A stretch of DNA of 64,000 bases from Jeotgalibacillus malaysiensis. Its GTDB lineage: Bacteria; Bacillota; Bacilli; Bacillales; Jeotgalibacillaceae. The translations under genes and the position numbers were made by a program. Positions 48,517-57,016 of the stretch are shown piece after piece; position 1 is the stretch's first letter; the number at the start of each line of letters is the position of its first letter. The DNA lies in NCBI GenBank assembly GCA_000818095.1, contig CP009416.1, positions 3,270,501 through 3,334,500 of the forward strand, given 5' to 3'. Under the pieces are notes generated by a model. It was given only the letters and a program-made list of their open reading frames with translations. It was not told where the DNA came from and did no database searches.

Positions 48517-49422
48517 ATGAAAAAAATGATGTTATCAGCTGCTGCACTATCAACTGCTTTAGTGCTTGCTGCATGCGGAAACGCTGAAGAAACCGAGGAC
48601 ACAGACCAACAAAGCTCCGGGGACGATACTTTTACAATCGGCGTTATTCCTGCGCAAACTGAGGGTGAAATGGAAGGCGCGATGAATAAACTTCAGGACG
48701 TGCTGACAGAATCTCTTGGCAGGGAAACTGAAATTGACGTATACCCGGACTATAACGGTGTCGTGGAAGCGATGAACTTTGACCAGATTGATATGGCTTA
48801 CCTTGGGCCATTAACATATGTGATTGCTCAGGAAAGAAGCGATGCAAAAGCGATTATTACCCAGCTTGTAAATGGTGAACCGTTTTACCATTCATATATC
48901 ATTACGCACCAGGACCAGCCTTTTGAATCAATTGAAGATCTCTTAAGTGACCCGTCAGCAATCGATTTTGCGTTTGGTGATCCGAACTCAACTTCAGGCT
49001 CTCTGATCCCTTCGATCGAACTGCAGGACCGCGGTGTGTATGAATCTGAAGACAACTATGAATTCAGTACTGTCAGATTCACAGGCTCACATGATGCAAC
49101 GGCGCTTGCTGTGCAGAATGAACAGGTTGATGCCGGAGCGATTGACAGTGCAATTTATAACCAGCTGATTGAATCCGGGAAAATTGATGATAGTCAGTTA
49201 AAAGTAATCTGGACATCTGAACCGCTGTTCCAATATCCATGGGCTGTTACGGCAGGTACCGATGAAGAAACTATCGCTGCGCTGCAGGAAGCATTTTTAG
49301 CGATTGAAGACCCTGAAATCCTGGATGCGTTCGGTGCATCAGGCTTTACAGAAGCGACACCTGAAGATTATGACAGTATTTTGGACGCAGCTGAAAAGCA
49401 GGGCATTTTAGATGCTGAATAG
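48517..49422 (+). CDS. phnD: Phosphonate/phosphite ABC transporter substrate-binding lipoprotein
   Basis: 301-aa lipoprotein; lipobox LAAC gives Cys20. PhnD-family features are FTIGVIPAQTEGEM, VYPDYNGVVEAMNFDQIDMAYLGPLTYV and DFAFGDPNSTSGSLIPS, the ligand-binding region for phosphonate-like oxyanions. First gene of phnDEC. No phosphonate-degradation genes are nearby, so cargo may be phosphonate, phosphite or another oxyanion. Confidence 0.9.
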   Translation: MKKMMLSAAALSTALVLAACGNAEETEDTDQQSSGDDTFTIGVIPAQTEGEMEGAMNKLQDVLTESLGRETEIDVYPDYNGVVEAMNFDQIDMAYLGPLTYVIAQERSDAKAIITQLVNGEPFYHSYIITHQDQPFESIEDLLSDPSAIDFAFGDPNSTSGSLIPSIELQDRGVYESEDNYEFSTVRFTGSHDATALAVQNEQVDAGAIDSAIYNQLIESGKIDDSQLKVIWTSEPLFQYPWAVTAGTDEETIAALQEAFLAIEDPEILDAFGASGFTEATPEDYDSILDAAEKQGILDAE

Positions 49423-49433
49423 GACTGAGTGAA

Positions 49434-50186
49434 GTGTGGTTTAAGAAAAAGCATGTTGCACTTGCTGTTATTCTGACTGCTTTTGTCATCCTCAGTATGC
49501 GGATCACTGAGTTTGATCTCGCAAAATTCCGAGACTTTGGAAATATGATTGAGTTTTTAGGCCAATGGTTTCCAATGGATACATCAAAGCTGCCGCTGAT
49601 GCTTGAGGACGCAGGAGAAACGCTTGCTATGGCGTTTCTCGGCAGCTTTTTGGCGTTGCTCGTGGCACTTCCAATCAGTTTTCTCGCAGCTAAAAACACT
49701 GCGCCAAAAGGATTCTTTTACTTTTTAAGAACGAGCCTGAGCTTTATACGCTCCGTGCCTGAGATCGTCATCGGACTCATTCTGCTGACGATGCTGGGTC
49801 TTGGTCCATTCCCGGCAGTGATCGCCATCATGATTCACAACGTAGGCGTGCTTGGTAAGCTGATTTCAGAGCTGATTGAAGCCGCTGATCCAGGTCCACA
49901 GGAGGCGATGCGAGCTGTTGGGGCGAAGCGCTGGACTGCGCATCTATTCAGCATATTGCCTCAGATCTGGCCAAATGTGTTATCACACTTCTTCTATCGT
50001 TTTGAAGTCGCGATCCGCACCTCACTAGTACTTGGATTCATCGGTGGTGGCGGAATTGGGCAGCGTCTGTTCAATGATTTTAAAACCTTTCAATATAACG
50101 CAGTCGCACTGGATGTGTTGATTATCATGGTGATGGTCATTGTGATCGATTTTCTCACCAGCTATATCAGAAACCGTGTCATTTAA
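49434..50186 (+). CDS. phnE: Phosphonate-type ABC transporter permease
   Basis: 250 aa with about six transmembrane helices. The EAA-type loop SELIEAADPGPQEAMRAVGA followed by RWTAHLFSILPQIWP identifies PhnE. GTG start with AGGACTGAGTG upstream; 11 bp after phnD. The C-terminus ends in a short cytosolic tail (DFLTSYIRNRVI). Confidence 0.9.
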   Translation: MWFKKKHVALAVILTAFVILSMRITEFDLAKFRDFGNMIEFLGQWFPMDTSKLPLMLEDAGETLAMAFLGSFLALLVALPISFLAAKNTAPKGFFYFLRTSLSFIRSVPEIVIGLILLTMLGLGPFPAVIAIMIHNVGVLGKLISELIEAADPGPQEAMRAVGAKRWTAHLFSILPQIWPNVLSHFFYRFEVAIRTSLVLGFIGGGGIGQRLFNDFKTFQYNAVALDVLIIMVMVIVIDFLTSYIRNRVI

Positions 50187-50198
50187 GGAGGGAACCGG

Positions 50199-50939
50199 AT
50201 GATCGAATGCAGAGAAATATCAGTAACGTATCCTGGTTCTCAGACAAAAGCACTCCAGGCGGTTAATCTGACATTTACAAAAGGTGAATTTATCTGTGTG
50301 CTCGGTAAAAGCGGCGCCGGCAAATCGACGTTTATCCGCTGCCTGAATGGGCTGCAGATACCGACTGAAGGTGAAGTCATTTACAGTGATCAGTCTCTTA
50401 ATAAATTGAGTGAAGCTGAACTCAGACCGATTCGTCAGCGTACAGGCATGATTTTTCAGCAGTTTAATCTGATCCCACGTCTGTCTGTCATGCAAAATGT
50501 TCTAACTGGTCTGTTTGGGAGCCGTCCTTCATTTAAAAATCTGACGGGTCTTTTTACAAAAGATGAAAAATCAGCTGCTCGTAACGCCATCCGTAGTGTT
50601 GGACTGAATGGATTTGAAAATCGCAGGGTAGAGCAGCTCTCAGGCGGACAAAAGCAGCGTGTCGGTATCGCCAGAGCACTCGTTCAGCAGCCAGCCGTCA
50701 TGCTCGGCGATGAACCGGTTGCTTCACTGGACCCCGGAACAGCTAATCAGATTTTTACGTTGCTGCGAAATATGCATGATGACCTTGGACTGCTCACGAT
50801 TATTAATGTCCATGACCTGCAGCTGGCAAAGAAGTATGCTGACCGGGTGATTGCGTTGAAAGATGGAAAAGTGATATTCAACGGGTTGCCGGAGATGTTT
50901 GGTGACAGAGAATATGAAGAAACTTATGGTGATGAATAA
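50199..50939 (+). CDS. phnC: Phosphonate-type ABC transporter ATP-binding protein
   Basis: 246 aa with Walker A LGKSGAGKSTFIRCLNG (about 37-45), signature LSGGQKQRVGIARAL, Walker B MLGDEPVASLDP and IINVHDLQLAKKY. The ...DEPVASLDP and FNLIPRLSVMQNVLTGLFG segments are typical of PhnC. AAGGAGGGAACCGG precedes the ATG; 12 bp after phnE. Completes phnDEC. Confidence 0.92.
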   Translation: MIECREISVTYPGSQTKALQAVNLTFTKGEFICVLGKSGAGKSTFIRCLNGLQIPTEGEVIYSDQSLNKLSEAELRPIRQRTGMIFQQFNLIPRLSVMQNVLTGLFGSRPSFKNLTGLFTKDEKSAARNAIRSVGLNGFENRRVEQLSGGQKQRVGIARALVQQPAVMLGDEPVASLDPGTANQIFTLLRNMHDDLGLLTIINVHDLQLAKKYADRVIALKDGKVIFNGLPEMFGDREYEETYGDE

Positions 50940-50941
50940 AT

Positions 50942-50976
50942 ACTGCCGGACGCGATTGTGGCGTCGGGCAGTTTTT
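50942..50976 (+). terminator. phnDEC terminator
   Basis: Stem ACTGCCGGACGC and GCGTCGGGCAGT (one mismatch) followed by TTTTTG. Confidence 0.9.
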
Positions 50977-51010
50977 GTATGCGATTGGTGATACGAAAGT
51001 CCCGAAGTGG

Positions 51011-51121
51011 CGAAGTTCTGCTGAGATACGGCGAAGTCAGGATCATAAGCGGCGAAGTTCACAGGTTTTCCTCCGAACGTTGACTGGGATACGATGAACT
51101 CTACATATCTTCCGTCGAACC
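51011..51121 (+). repeat. Intergenic 21-bp-period word array E (GGCGAAGT to CGAACn)
   Basis: CGAA words start at 51011, 51032, 51053, 51074, 51095 (TGAACT) and 51116, all steps exactly 21 bp, six units. The fourth unit, TTTTCCTCCGAACG, matches the word of arrays B and C. Lies between phnC and the pirin gene. Confidence 0.82.
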
Positions 51122-51203
51122 ACATCAGAAAAACTTCAGCCTAATGAATGATTGGTTTTTACAGGGGAAATATGGTTCAGTAGTACATGAAGGAGTGATT
51201 CAA

Positions 51204-52070
51204 ATGACTGAAGAAAATCGCTTTAAAAGAGATGTAAAAGATCATTGGAGAGTTTCTTATAATCAAAATGGATATCCTCACGTCCAGCAGGGTTGGATTT
51301 TGCCGCCTGAACGGATGAAGGAATTTGATCCATTTATTTTAATGGCAGATGACTGGTTCAAGCGCGGGACATTTTCAGACCACCCGCACAGAGGGTTCCA
51401 GACGATCACCTATGTAGTAGATGGCAGACTTGAGCATATAGATAATCACGGCGGACATTCCATTCTTGACGCGGGAGATGTGCAGTATATGAATGCCGGC
51501 TGGGCTGCGCGCCACGGTGAGGAAGCGGTGGATGATGACCTGATTCATACGTTCCAGCTCTGGCTGAACCTGCCGCATGAGCTGCGGACAACCACTACTT
51601 CATATCAGAATGTCTACCTTGAAGATGCACCGGTAGCAGAGGTTGAAGGCGGCAGTGTACGCGTCTATTCAGGTGAGATTGCCGGAGTCAAAGGACCGAT
51701 GGAAAGCCTTGTGCCGATCACCATGACAGAAATCCGCCTGAAAGAAGGCGCGGAATACAAGCACGTAATCCCTGAAAATCATAATGGATTTTTCTATGTG
51801 ACAGCAGGCGAAATCGAAGCGGGAGAATCATCCGTTCCACTTGCAAAAACGGATGTTGGAATCCTGACGTACAAAGAAGATGGAAGCGATGCAGAGAGTG
51901 AATTTACAATCCGTGCGAAGACACGTGCACGCCTGCTTCTTTATTCAGGCGTTCCGCTGAAAGAAGATTATGTTGCACACGGCCCATTTGTGATGAGTAA
52001 CATGGATGAGATCCGTGATGCGATGCGTGATTTCCAGGCTGGGAAGTTCGGCAAGCCTGCAGTGAAATAA
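51204..52070 (+). CDS. Pirin-family protein
   Basis: 288 aa bicupin. The N-terminal metal-binding cupin has SDHPHRGFQTITYVVDG, EHIDNHGGHSILDAGDVQYM and GWAARHGEEA; the histidines and the glutamate are the usual Fe-binding set. Some pirins have quercetinase activity, others regulate transcription or metabolism. AAGGAGTGATTCAA precedes the ATG at 51204-51206; the frame is open upstream but lacks a ribosome site. Confidence 0.9.
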   Translation: MTEENRFKRDVKDHWRVSYNQNGYPHVQQGWILPPERMKEFDPFILMADDWFKRGTFSDHPHRGFQTITYVVDGRLEHIDNHGGHSILDAGDVQYMNAGWAARHGEEAVDDDLIHTFQLWLNLPHELRTTTTSYQNVYLEDAPVAEVEGGSVRVYSGEIAGVKGPMESLVPITMTEIRLKEGAEYKHVIPENHNGFFYVTAGEIEAGESSVPLAKTDVGILTYKEDGSDAESEFTIRAKTRARLLLYSGVPLKEDYVAHGPFVMSNMDEIRDAMRDFQAGKFGKPAVK

Positions 52071-52086
52071 GCGTTTTGTTTTGGAG

Positions 52087-52117
52087 GCACCCTTACAATG
52101 ATAAGGGTGCTTTTTTA
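52087..52117 (+). terminator. Pirin gene terminator
   Basis: Stem GCACCCTT (52087-52094) and AAGGGTGC (52103-52110) followed by six T. Confidence 0.9.
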
Positions 52118-52630
52118 TGAGCCGCCTGCAGCTCCTCCGCCACTACCAGCACTTCGATTTCGTTTCTCAATCGCATTCACACCCATAATCACAGCAATCA
52201 GTTCATCCGCTTCAAACAGCTCTGAGTGATTCACCAGCTCATAAGCAGCCGTTTGAAAAAAGCCGCTGACTTTACGGAAAAAGACGACTTCTTCTCTGGA
52301 TTCATTTAAAACTGTATACTCTTTAGAAAAGGCAGGTGACTCAATCTCATACTCTAGTCCGTCTTTGAAGTAGCGATATTTTTTCGTGAAAAAGGAAAAC
52401 GCATTTTTCACATAGCCAAGCTCTTCCTCCCCCCGTTTAATTGTCCATTTATTCGAGAAGAAACCAAACCCCGCTTCAATTCCGGTAGTTCTATGTACAC
52501 CTTCGATTCTGATACCTGAAGTGAACATACTCATGTGATCCAGCGTGCCGATTTTTTCCTGTGATTCATTATAAATATCCGTCATTCCCGCTGAAAAGAA
52601 TTGATCTGAAAAATACACTTTGTTTTCCAT
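52115..52630 (-). CDS. Hypothetical protein (171 aa), possible LURP-like beta protein
   Basis: 171 aa, rich in beta-type segments (KVYFSDQFFSAGMTDIYN, SGIRIEGVHRTTGIEAGF, KYRYFKDGLEYEIESPAF) and ending in a Gly/Ser tail SAGSGGGAAGGS. The pattern resembles tubby/LURP-type or YxjI-like proteins, but I do not assign a family. AAGGGGTGAT precedes the ATG at 52628-52630. Unknown function; monocistronic. Confidence 0.7.
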   Translation of the reverse strand: MENKVYFSDQFFSAGMTDIYNESQEKIGTLDHMSMFTSGIRIEGVHRTTGIEAGFGFFSNKWTIKRGEEELGYVKNAFSFFTKKYRYFKDGLEYEIESPAFSKEYTVLNESREEVVFFRKVSGFFQTAAYELVNHSELFEADELIAVIMGVNAIEKRNRSAGSGGGAAGGS

Positions 52631-52889
52631 TTTTATCACCCCTTAGCTTTTATACGAAGAGAAGTGGAAAATGTTTCATTTTGGATGGGGATGCAACGGA
52701 TGCTTGAAATCGTAGAAAGGTGTTCGAATAAATGTGAATGGTGATCGAAAAAACAAAAAGCTGATAGATAAATTCCGGTCCAGCACGCTATAAGACGAAT
52801 ACTGCAGATTGATGAGCTAATTCATCCAAAAGGTCATAGATAAATCCGAAGAGGTGATTGATATCTCACCCATCTCCCCCCACCATATA

Positions 52890-52916
52890 AAAAACCTCCA
52901 GCCGAAGCTGAAGGTT
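52890..52916 (-). terminator. Terminator of the 129-aa membrane protein gene
   Basis: Reverse strand AACCTTCAGC-TTCG-GCTGGAGGTT followed by TTTT; overlaps the gene's stop codon. Confidence 0.85.
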
Positions 52917-53305
52917 CAGTCCTGATTAAAAAGCACATACACGAGTGGCCCGGCAAACATAAACGCCAGTAGTACATAAATTCCCAGCACGCCAAAAATA
53001 TCTTCCAGGTTGCCATTTCCAATGCCAATCGCAAAATACATCACAAACGTCACAAGCATCCAGGTCCAGGCTTTGCGCCAGCCGGCTTTCTGATCAGGCT
53101 TTTGCCATCTGGCGAATAAATACGTCACCAGCCCGGCAGGTATAGCCGTTAACAAAAATTCAAGGTTCAGATACTGACGATACTCCGCCTCGGGAAGCGC
53201 CCAGACATCCTGTGTTCCAAACGGCAGCGTCACCAGAAATTCCATGATCATCACCACAACAAAGATCACGACACCGAAGAGAACATCCTTTACCAGGGCT
53301 TTCAT
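52916..53305 (-). CDS. Small membrane protein (129 aa, about four helices)
   Basis: 129 aa with hydrophobic segments near 9-27, 48-66, 80-98 and 107-126, joined by short loops (GTQDVWALPEAEYRQY outside, RWQKPDQKAGWRKA inside). AAAGGAGAGGCTGACG precedes the ATG. No family recognised; flanked by its own terminator. A transporter or sensor role cannot be claimed. Confidence 0.7.
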   Translation of the reverse strand: MKALVKDVLFGVVIFVVVMIMEFLVTLPFGTQDVWALPEAEYRQYLNLEFLLTAIPAGLVTYLFARWQKPDQKAGWRKAWTWMLVTFVMYFAIGIGNGNLEDIFGVLGIYVLLAFMFAGPLVYVLFNQD

Positions 53306-53374
53306 CGTCAGCCTCTCCTTTCAAAAAAGGTTCTACTTATCTATACCCCTTTTTGAAAAGAATGCAGCGCTATA

Positions 53375-53827
53375 TTATTGTGATTCTTTGTACAATTTCA
53401 TTGGATTTTCCAGGTCGTCTTCAAGCTCTACCTTCTTCATTTGAAGTGAGCGTTCACTACGAGGCTTTCTGAGATCGGCATATATGTCTGCTGATTTCTC
53501 AAGCCCTGCCTTAGCTGCTTCTTCGACTGTAGCACAGTAATAAATATCAGTCATTCCGGCAAAAGTCATTGTCGTAAAGCACATCGGACACGGCTCACCG
53601 CTTGCATACATCGTATAGCCGGAAAGATCATGAGACTGGATCTTCTCTTGAAGCTTTCTGATTGCAAGCATTTCAGCATGACCGCTCACATCATAATGAA
53701 GGTGAAGTTCATTCACGCCTTCAGCAACAATTTCATCATCCTTTACAATGACAGCGCCAAAAGGGTGTCCACCTTCTCTTACATTATCAGCTGCTAATTC
53801 CACTGCCCTTTTCATAAATGCATTCAT
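53375..53827 (-). CDS. Nucleoside/guanine deaminase (CDA fold)
   Basis: 150 aa. Zinc site: H50 and E52 in GHAEML and C80/C83 in GEPCPMC, exactly the cytidine/guanine/tRNA deaminase motif. The length and the C-terminal ADIYADLRKPRSER segment fit the GuaD-like free-standing deaminases rather than TadA. Substrate is probably guanine or a related nucleobase; not proven. Confidence 0.87.
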   Translation of the reverse strand: MNAFMKRAVELAADNVREGGHPFGAVIVKDDEIVAEGVNELHLHYDVSGHAEMLAIRKLQEKIQSHDLSGYTMYASGEPCPMCFTTMTFAGMTDIYYCATVEEAAKAGLEKSADIYADLRKPRSERSLQMKKVELEDDLENPMKLYKESQ

Positions 53828-53993
53828 CTCTTCCGCCTCCTATAATCTGATTCTTCATCAGTATAGAACAATCCAACCCGCTTTTAGAATAAAACGCTTC
53901 CAAAAATGTTCAATGTCATAATTGTGTCACTTGCTCTCAGGAAGCAACGCCTGCTACACTTAACAGAACGTTTTTAGAAAGAAGGTGTCACGC

Positions 53994-54554
53994 TTGCTAC
54001 AAGCATTGATTATTTTTGTTGCCCAGCTGATTTTTGTTCCCGTACTGACCCTTCGTACAATCATGATGGTAAAAGGAATGAAAGGGAAAGCCTCAGCGCT
54101 TGGTACGCTTGAAGGTGTTATTTATGTTATTGCCCTTGGGCTTGTGTTTAGTGACCTATCAAACTATTTAAATATGGCAGCCTATGCATTAGGTTTTGGT
54201 CTAGGTGTCTACCTTGGACAAATCTTAGAACAACGCCTCGCAATCGGGTTTGTCTCGATAGAAGTTAATATCATGAAGAAAAATGAAGAGTTAATTCAGA
54301 ACCTGCGAAATGAAGGCTTCAGTGTATCAACATCTGAAGTAGAAGGAATGAACGAGGCACGCCGCTACCGACTGGACTGCACAGCCCGCCGTGATCGCGA
54401 GCGTGAATTTATTAATATCGTCAGCACGCATGAACCAAATGCGTTCATCGTTTCCTATGAGCCGCGAAACTTTAAAGGCGGCTATATCACAAAGGCCATG
54501 AAGCGCAACAGAAAACGTGGTCTTCAGAAAAAAGAAGCATTAAAGAATTCTTAA
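53994..54554 (+). CDS. UPF0316/DUF2179 membrane protein (YebE-like)
   Basis: 186 aa. Three N-terminal transmembrane helices with [31 protein letters not shown], then a cytosolic DUF2179 domain ([19 protein letters not shown] to [10 protein letters not shown]). DUF2179 may bind a nucleotide or small ligand. AAGGTG is best spaced for a TTG start at 53994; a GTG three codons upstream is possible. Confidence 0.88.
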   Translation: MLQALIIFVAQLIFVPVLTLRTIMMVKGMKGKASALGTLEGVIYVIALGLVFSDLSNYLNMAAYALGFGLGVYLGQILEQRLAIGFVSIEVNIMKKNEELIQNLRNEGFSVSTSEVEGMNEARRYRLDCTARRDREREFINIVSTHEPNAFIVSYEPRNFKGGYITKAMKRNRKRGLQKKEALKNS

Positions 54555-54594
54555 AAAACCGGCTATCGGGATTTTTTCCCGGCCGGTTTTTTCT
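54553..54594. terminator. Bidirectional terminator
   Basis: Nested stems AAAACCGGC/GCCGGTTTT with inner CGGGA/TCCCG between 54556 and 54590; T runs on both strands. Shared by the UPF0316 and GNAT genes. Confidence 0.88.
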
Positions 54595-55045
54595 ATAATT
54601 TGCGTTCAAACATCACCAGGTCAAGACCATGAATGCCATGCTCATAGACCGGTGGATCATAGTCTGCAAAGTAGTCTTTCATAATCGAAAACATACGAAA
54701 GCCCGCTTTTTGATAAAATGCCAGATTTTCAATACTTGAGTTTGCCGTACCAACATTCATCTGCTTAAAACCATTATCCTTGTATAACTTTACAGCTGCT
54801 TCTATAGCTTTCTTTCCAATTCCTTTTCCCCGCTGATTCTCAGTCAGAGCCATATTTTTCAGTTCTACTGCATGCTCAGACAGTGTAACAAATAGCATTA
54901 CTCCGACAATTTGTTGTTCAATATGTATAACATATAAATCTCCATAATCCAGATAAGAACGAACCGCATTTTCACTATCATCGGCTAACAGCAGCCAATT
55001 AACATAGTCATGCCGTCGCTCATAAGGTACAGCTTCCAATCTCAT
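54593..55045 (-). CDS. GNAT-family N-acetyltransferase
   Basis: 150 aa with the acetyl-CoA site NQRGKGIGKKAIEAAV (Q/RxxGxG/A) near residue 90 and VGTANSSIENLAFYQKAGF near 120, both GNAT signatures. TTTGGAGGTATTTTC precedes the ATG at 55043-55045. Substrate unknown. The leader contains a terminator hairpin (55070-55097), so expression may be attenuated. Confidence 0.87.
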   Translation of the reverse strand: MRLEAVPYERRHDYVNWLLLADDSENAVRSYLDYGDLYVIHIEQQIVGVMLFVTLSEHAVELKNMALTENQRGKGIGKKAIEAAVKLYKDNGFKQMNVGTANSSIENLAFYQKAGFRMFSIMKDYFADYDPPVYEHGIHGLDLVMFERKL

Positions 55046-55069
55046 GAAAATACCTCCAAATAATAAATA

Positions 55070-55200
55070 AACCCCCTGATCCAAAGACCAGGGGGTTCCT
55101 CAAAATTTGCGGCGCCGGACCACGCTCCACAACGTGATAACATCCGAACGTCTTATGCAAACGAGCTCATCGCAACGTTTACTTTACGTGATCAAAAGAA
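55070..55200 (-). ncRNA. Structured leader or small RNA upstream of the GNAT gene
   Basis: Transcription on the reverse strand would give several short stems (CACG...CGTG, AACGT...ACGTT) and then a strong hairpin AACCCCCTG/CAGGGGGTT followed by TTTATTTATT, ending 25 nt before the GNAT start. It matches no riboswitch I know. Could be an attenuator leader or an independent RNA. Confidence 0.4.
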
Positions 55201-55205
55201 AAGTG

Positions 55206-56117
55206 TCAATCTATTTTTCCTTCCTCACGCAGTACTTCCTCAAACAACTCCACCACTGTCTCATCATATAAATCGCCTTTATGCGCCTTGATCTCCTCTA
55301 AAGCACTCTGGGGAGTCCAGGCTTTACGGTAAATCCTGTCTTCAGTCAGCGCATCAAAGGTATCACTGACTGCAATAATTTTTGCCTCAATCAGGATCTC
55401 GTCACCTTTCAGCCCGTCCGGATAACCGGAACCGTCAAGCCGTTCATGATGCTGGTGAATGATCGGAGCCAGGTCCTTATAATAAGTCTGTTCAACCATC
55501 GCAGCGCCGTCTGCAGGATGTTTTTTCATAATTTTATATTCTTCTTCTGTCAATTTTCCCGGTTTATTCAGGATTTCTTCCGGGACGTTAACTTTGCCGA
55601 TATCGTGTAGAAAAGCAGCCCGGTTAAGTCTTTTTAAATGAGTAGCATCCATTTTCATCTTTCTAGCTATACTGACCGAGTATTCAGCCACCCTCTGACT
55701 ATGTTTTGCAGTATACCGGTCCTTATACTCAACCTTTTTTGCTACATCTCGTAATACAGTTAATTTTTCGCTAATGTGATAAAAAGACTCCTCACTTGAG
55801 AAAATTAATATCTTTACTTTCTCAAGTACTTTAAAATGCACTGGCTCTTCTAATCCTTGGGCACAAATATAATCACCACTATTTAGTTCAGACTTTTCTC
55901 CTTCATAATCTTCACATCTGACATGACCATCAACAATATAATAAAATTCTAATGCTTCAGGATGTTCACCAGGATAAATATAAAAACTGTTGCCCTTGTC
56001 TATATATTGTTGCATGATCTCTAAACCTGAACTGTTAAGTAATAAATCTATTTTTGTAATATCATTATTAACCTGCTCAAGGAACTGACCTGCTTTTTTA
56101 ATGCTGAACCCCCTCAT
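55206..56117 (-). CDS. HD-GYP domain c-di-GMP phosphodiesterase with cupin/cNMP-like N-terminus
   Basis: 303 aa. Residues about 30-115 form a cupin or cyclic-nucleotide-binding-like barrel (FYIYPGEHPEALEFYYIVDGH, LNSGDYICAQG). The HD-GYP domain follows: HD at 171-172 (FLHDIGKVNVP), HxxDG-type region, HHERLDGSGYPDGL with GYP at 231-233. HD-GYP enzymes degrade c-di-GMP to GMP. The ATG at 56115-56117 is preferred; an earlier ATG lies inside the preceding gene's terminator. The only HD-GYP protein in the window. Confidence 0.9.
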   Translation of the reverse strand: MRGFSIKKAGQFLEQVNNDITKIDLLLNSSGLEIMQQYIDKGNSFYIYPGEHPEALEFYYIVDGHVRCEDYEGEKSELNSGDYICAQGLEEPVHFKVLEKVKILIFSSEESFYHISEKLTVLRDVAKKVEYKDRYTAKHSQRVAEYSVSIARKMKMDATHLKRLNRAAFLHDIGKVNVPEEILNKPGKLTEEEYKIMKKHPADGAAMVEQTYYKDLAPIIHQHHERLDGSGYPDGLKGDEILIEAKIIAVSDTFDALTEDRIYRKAWTPQSALEEIKAHKGDLYDETVVELFEEVLREEGKID

Positions 56118-56148
56118 ATTAATAGCTGACCTCCTAACATTCAAAATA

Positions 56149-56175
56149 AAATGAGTTCTCAAGAGAACTCATTTT
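56149..56175 (-). terminator. Terminator of the secreted 193-aa protein gene
   Basis: Perfect stem AAAATGAGTTCTC and GAGAACTCATTTT followed by TATTTTG on the reverse strand. Confidence 0.88.
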
Positions 56176-56197
56176 ATTTCTTCAGGCTTTTTAAATA

Positions 56198-56779
56198 TTA
56201 TTTAGTACCGCCACCCACAACCTCAATCGGATCAATCCACTCTCTCGTATCACCAAAGCGTACATGCACCCAGCTGCATTTCGCCAGTAATCCAAGTTCA
56301 GCTGCTTCCTGAATGCCCTGATCTGTTAACGCAAGCGTCACATCATATACATGCTTGATGATTGCATCACGCTCAGCTTCATATGCTGCAGTTAGTTCAA
56401 GGTATGCCTGTACCTGTTCAGAATCTGGATTTAATGCCCCATGCGCCTGTTCAAGCTGCACTTCTTTATTATCCAACGCCTTGTTTAGACCCGGGTTTTC
56501 CTGACCTGATGCTTCCAGTGCTACTAAAATTGCTGTTTTTTCCTGCTTTAATGACAGAATATGTGCAACTTCCTCAAGTTGACTGATTTCATCAAAGTAG
56601 TTGTCTTTTAAAGCCTCTGTGGCTGCAACACCATGATCAATTTCTGAATAGATTTCGGAATTTTTCTCATCGACTACCTCAAGTGCTTCTGCGTTCGAAG
56701 TGTCTCCCGTCGCAAATGCCGGTGTTGCCAAACTTAATAGTAAAACGAGTGAAAATAGAGCTGTCATCAATTTTTTCAT
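56198..56779 (-). CDS. Secreted helical protein of unknown function (193 aa)
   Basis: 193 aa with a signal peptide (MKKLMTALFSLVLLLSLATP, cleavage near AFA). The mature part is acidic and predicted helical with long Glu/Gln-rich stretches (TAAYEAERDAIIKHVYDVTL). A C-terminal SWVHVRFGDTREWIDPIEVV looks like a small beta motif. AGGAGATGTAATA precedes the ATG at 56777-56779. No known family. Upstream of the HD-GYP gene but separated by a terminator. Confidence 0.75.
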   Translation of the reverse strand: MKKLMTALFSLVLLLSLATPAFATGDTSNAEALEVVDEKNSEIYSEIDHGVAATEALKDNYFDEISQLEEVAHILSLKQEKTAILVALEASGQENPGLNKALDNKEVQLEQAHGALNPDSEQVQAYLELTAAYEAERDAIIKHVYDVTLALTDQGIQEAAELGLLAKCSWVHVRFGDTREWIDPIEVVGGGTK

Positions 56780-56963
56780 TATTACATCTCCTGTCCTATT
56801 AGTTGCAATGCACCTTCTCAAATTCTTTTTCGAAATAACATCTTACCTGATATTACCTCTACTTTATCCCCCCTTTATTATACAGGCGCTAAGACAATAT
56901 GGCTATTATTTTTAAAATATTTCGATTATTCATGTATAAATATTCAGGTATTATGTATACAAA

Positions 56964-56996
56964 AAATCCTCCCTTTAAAATGAGAAGGAGGATTTC
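56964..56996 (-). terminator. Terminator of the decayed chemoreceptor gene
   Basis: Stem AAATCCTCC (56964-56972) and GGAGGATTT (56987-56995) followed by TTTTTTG on the reverse strand. Confidence 0.85.
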
Positions 56997-57016
56997 ATTG
57001 TTATATAGTCATTTCA

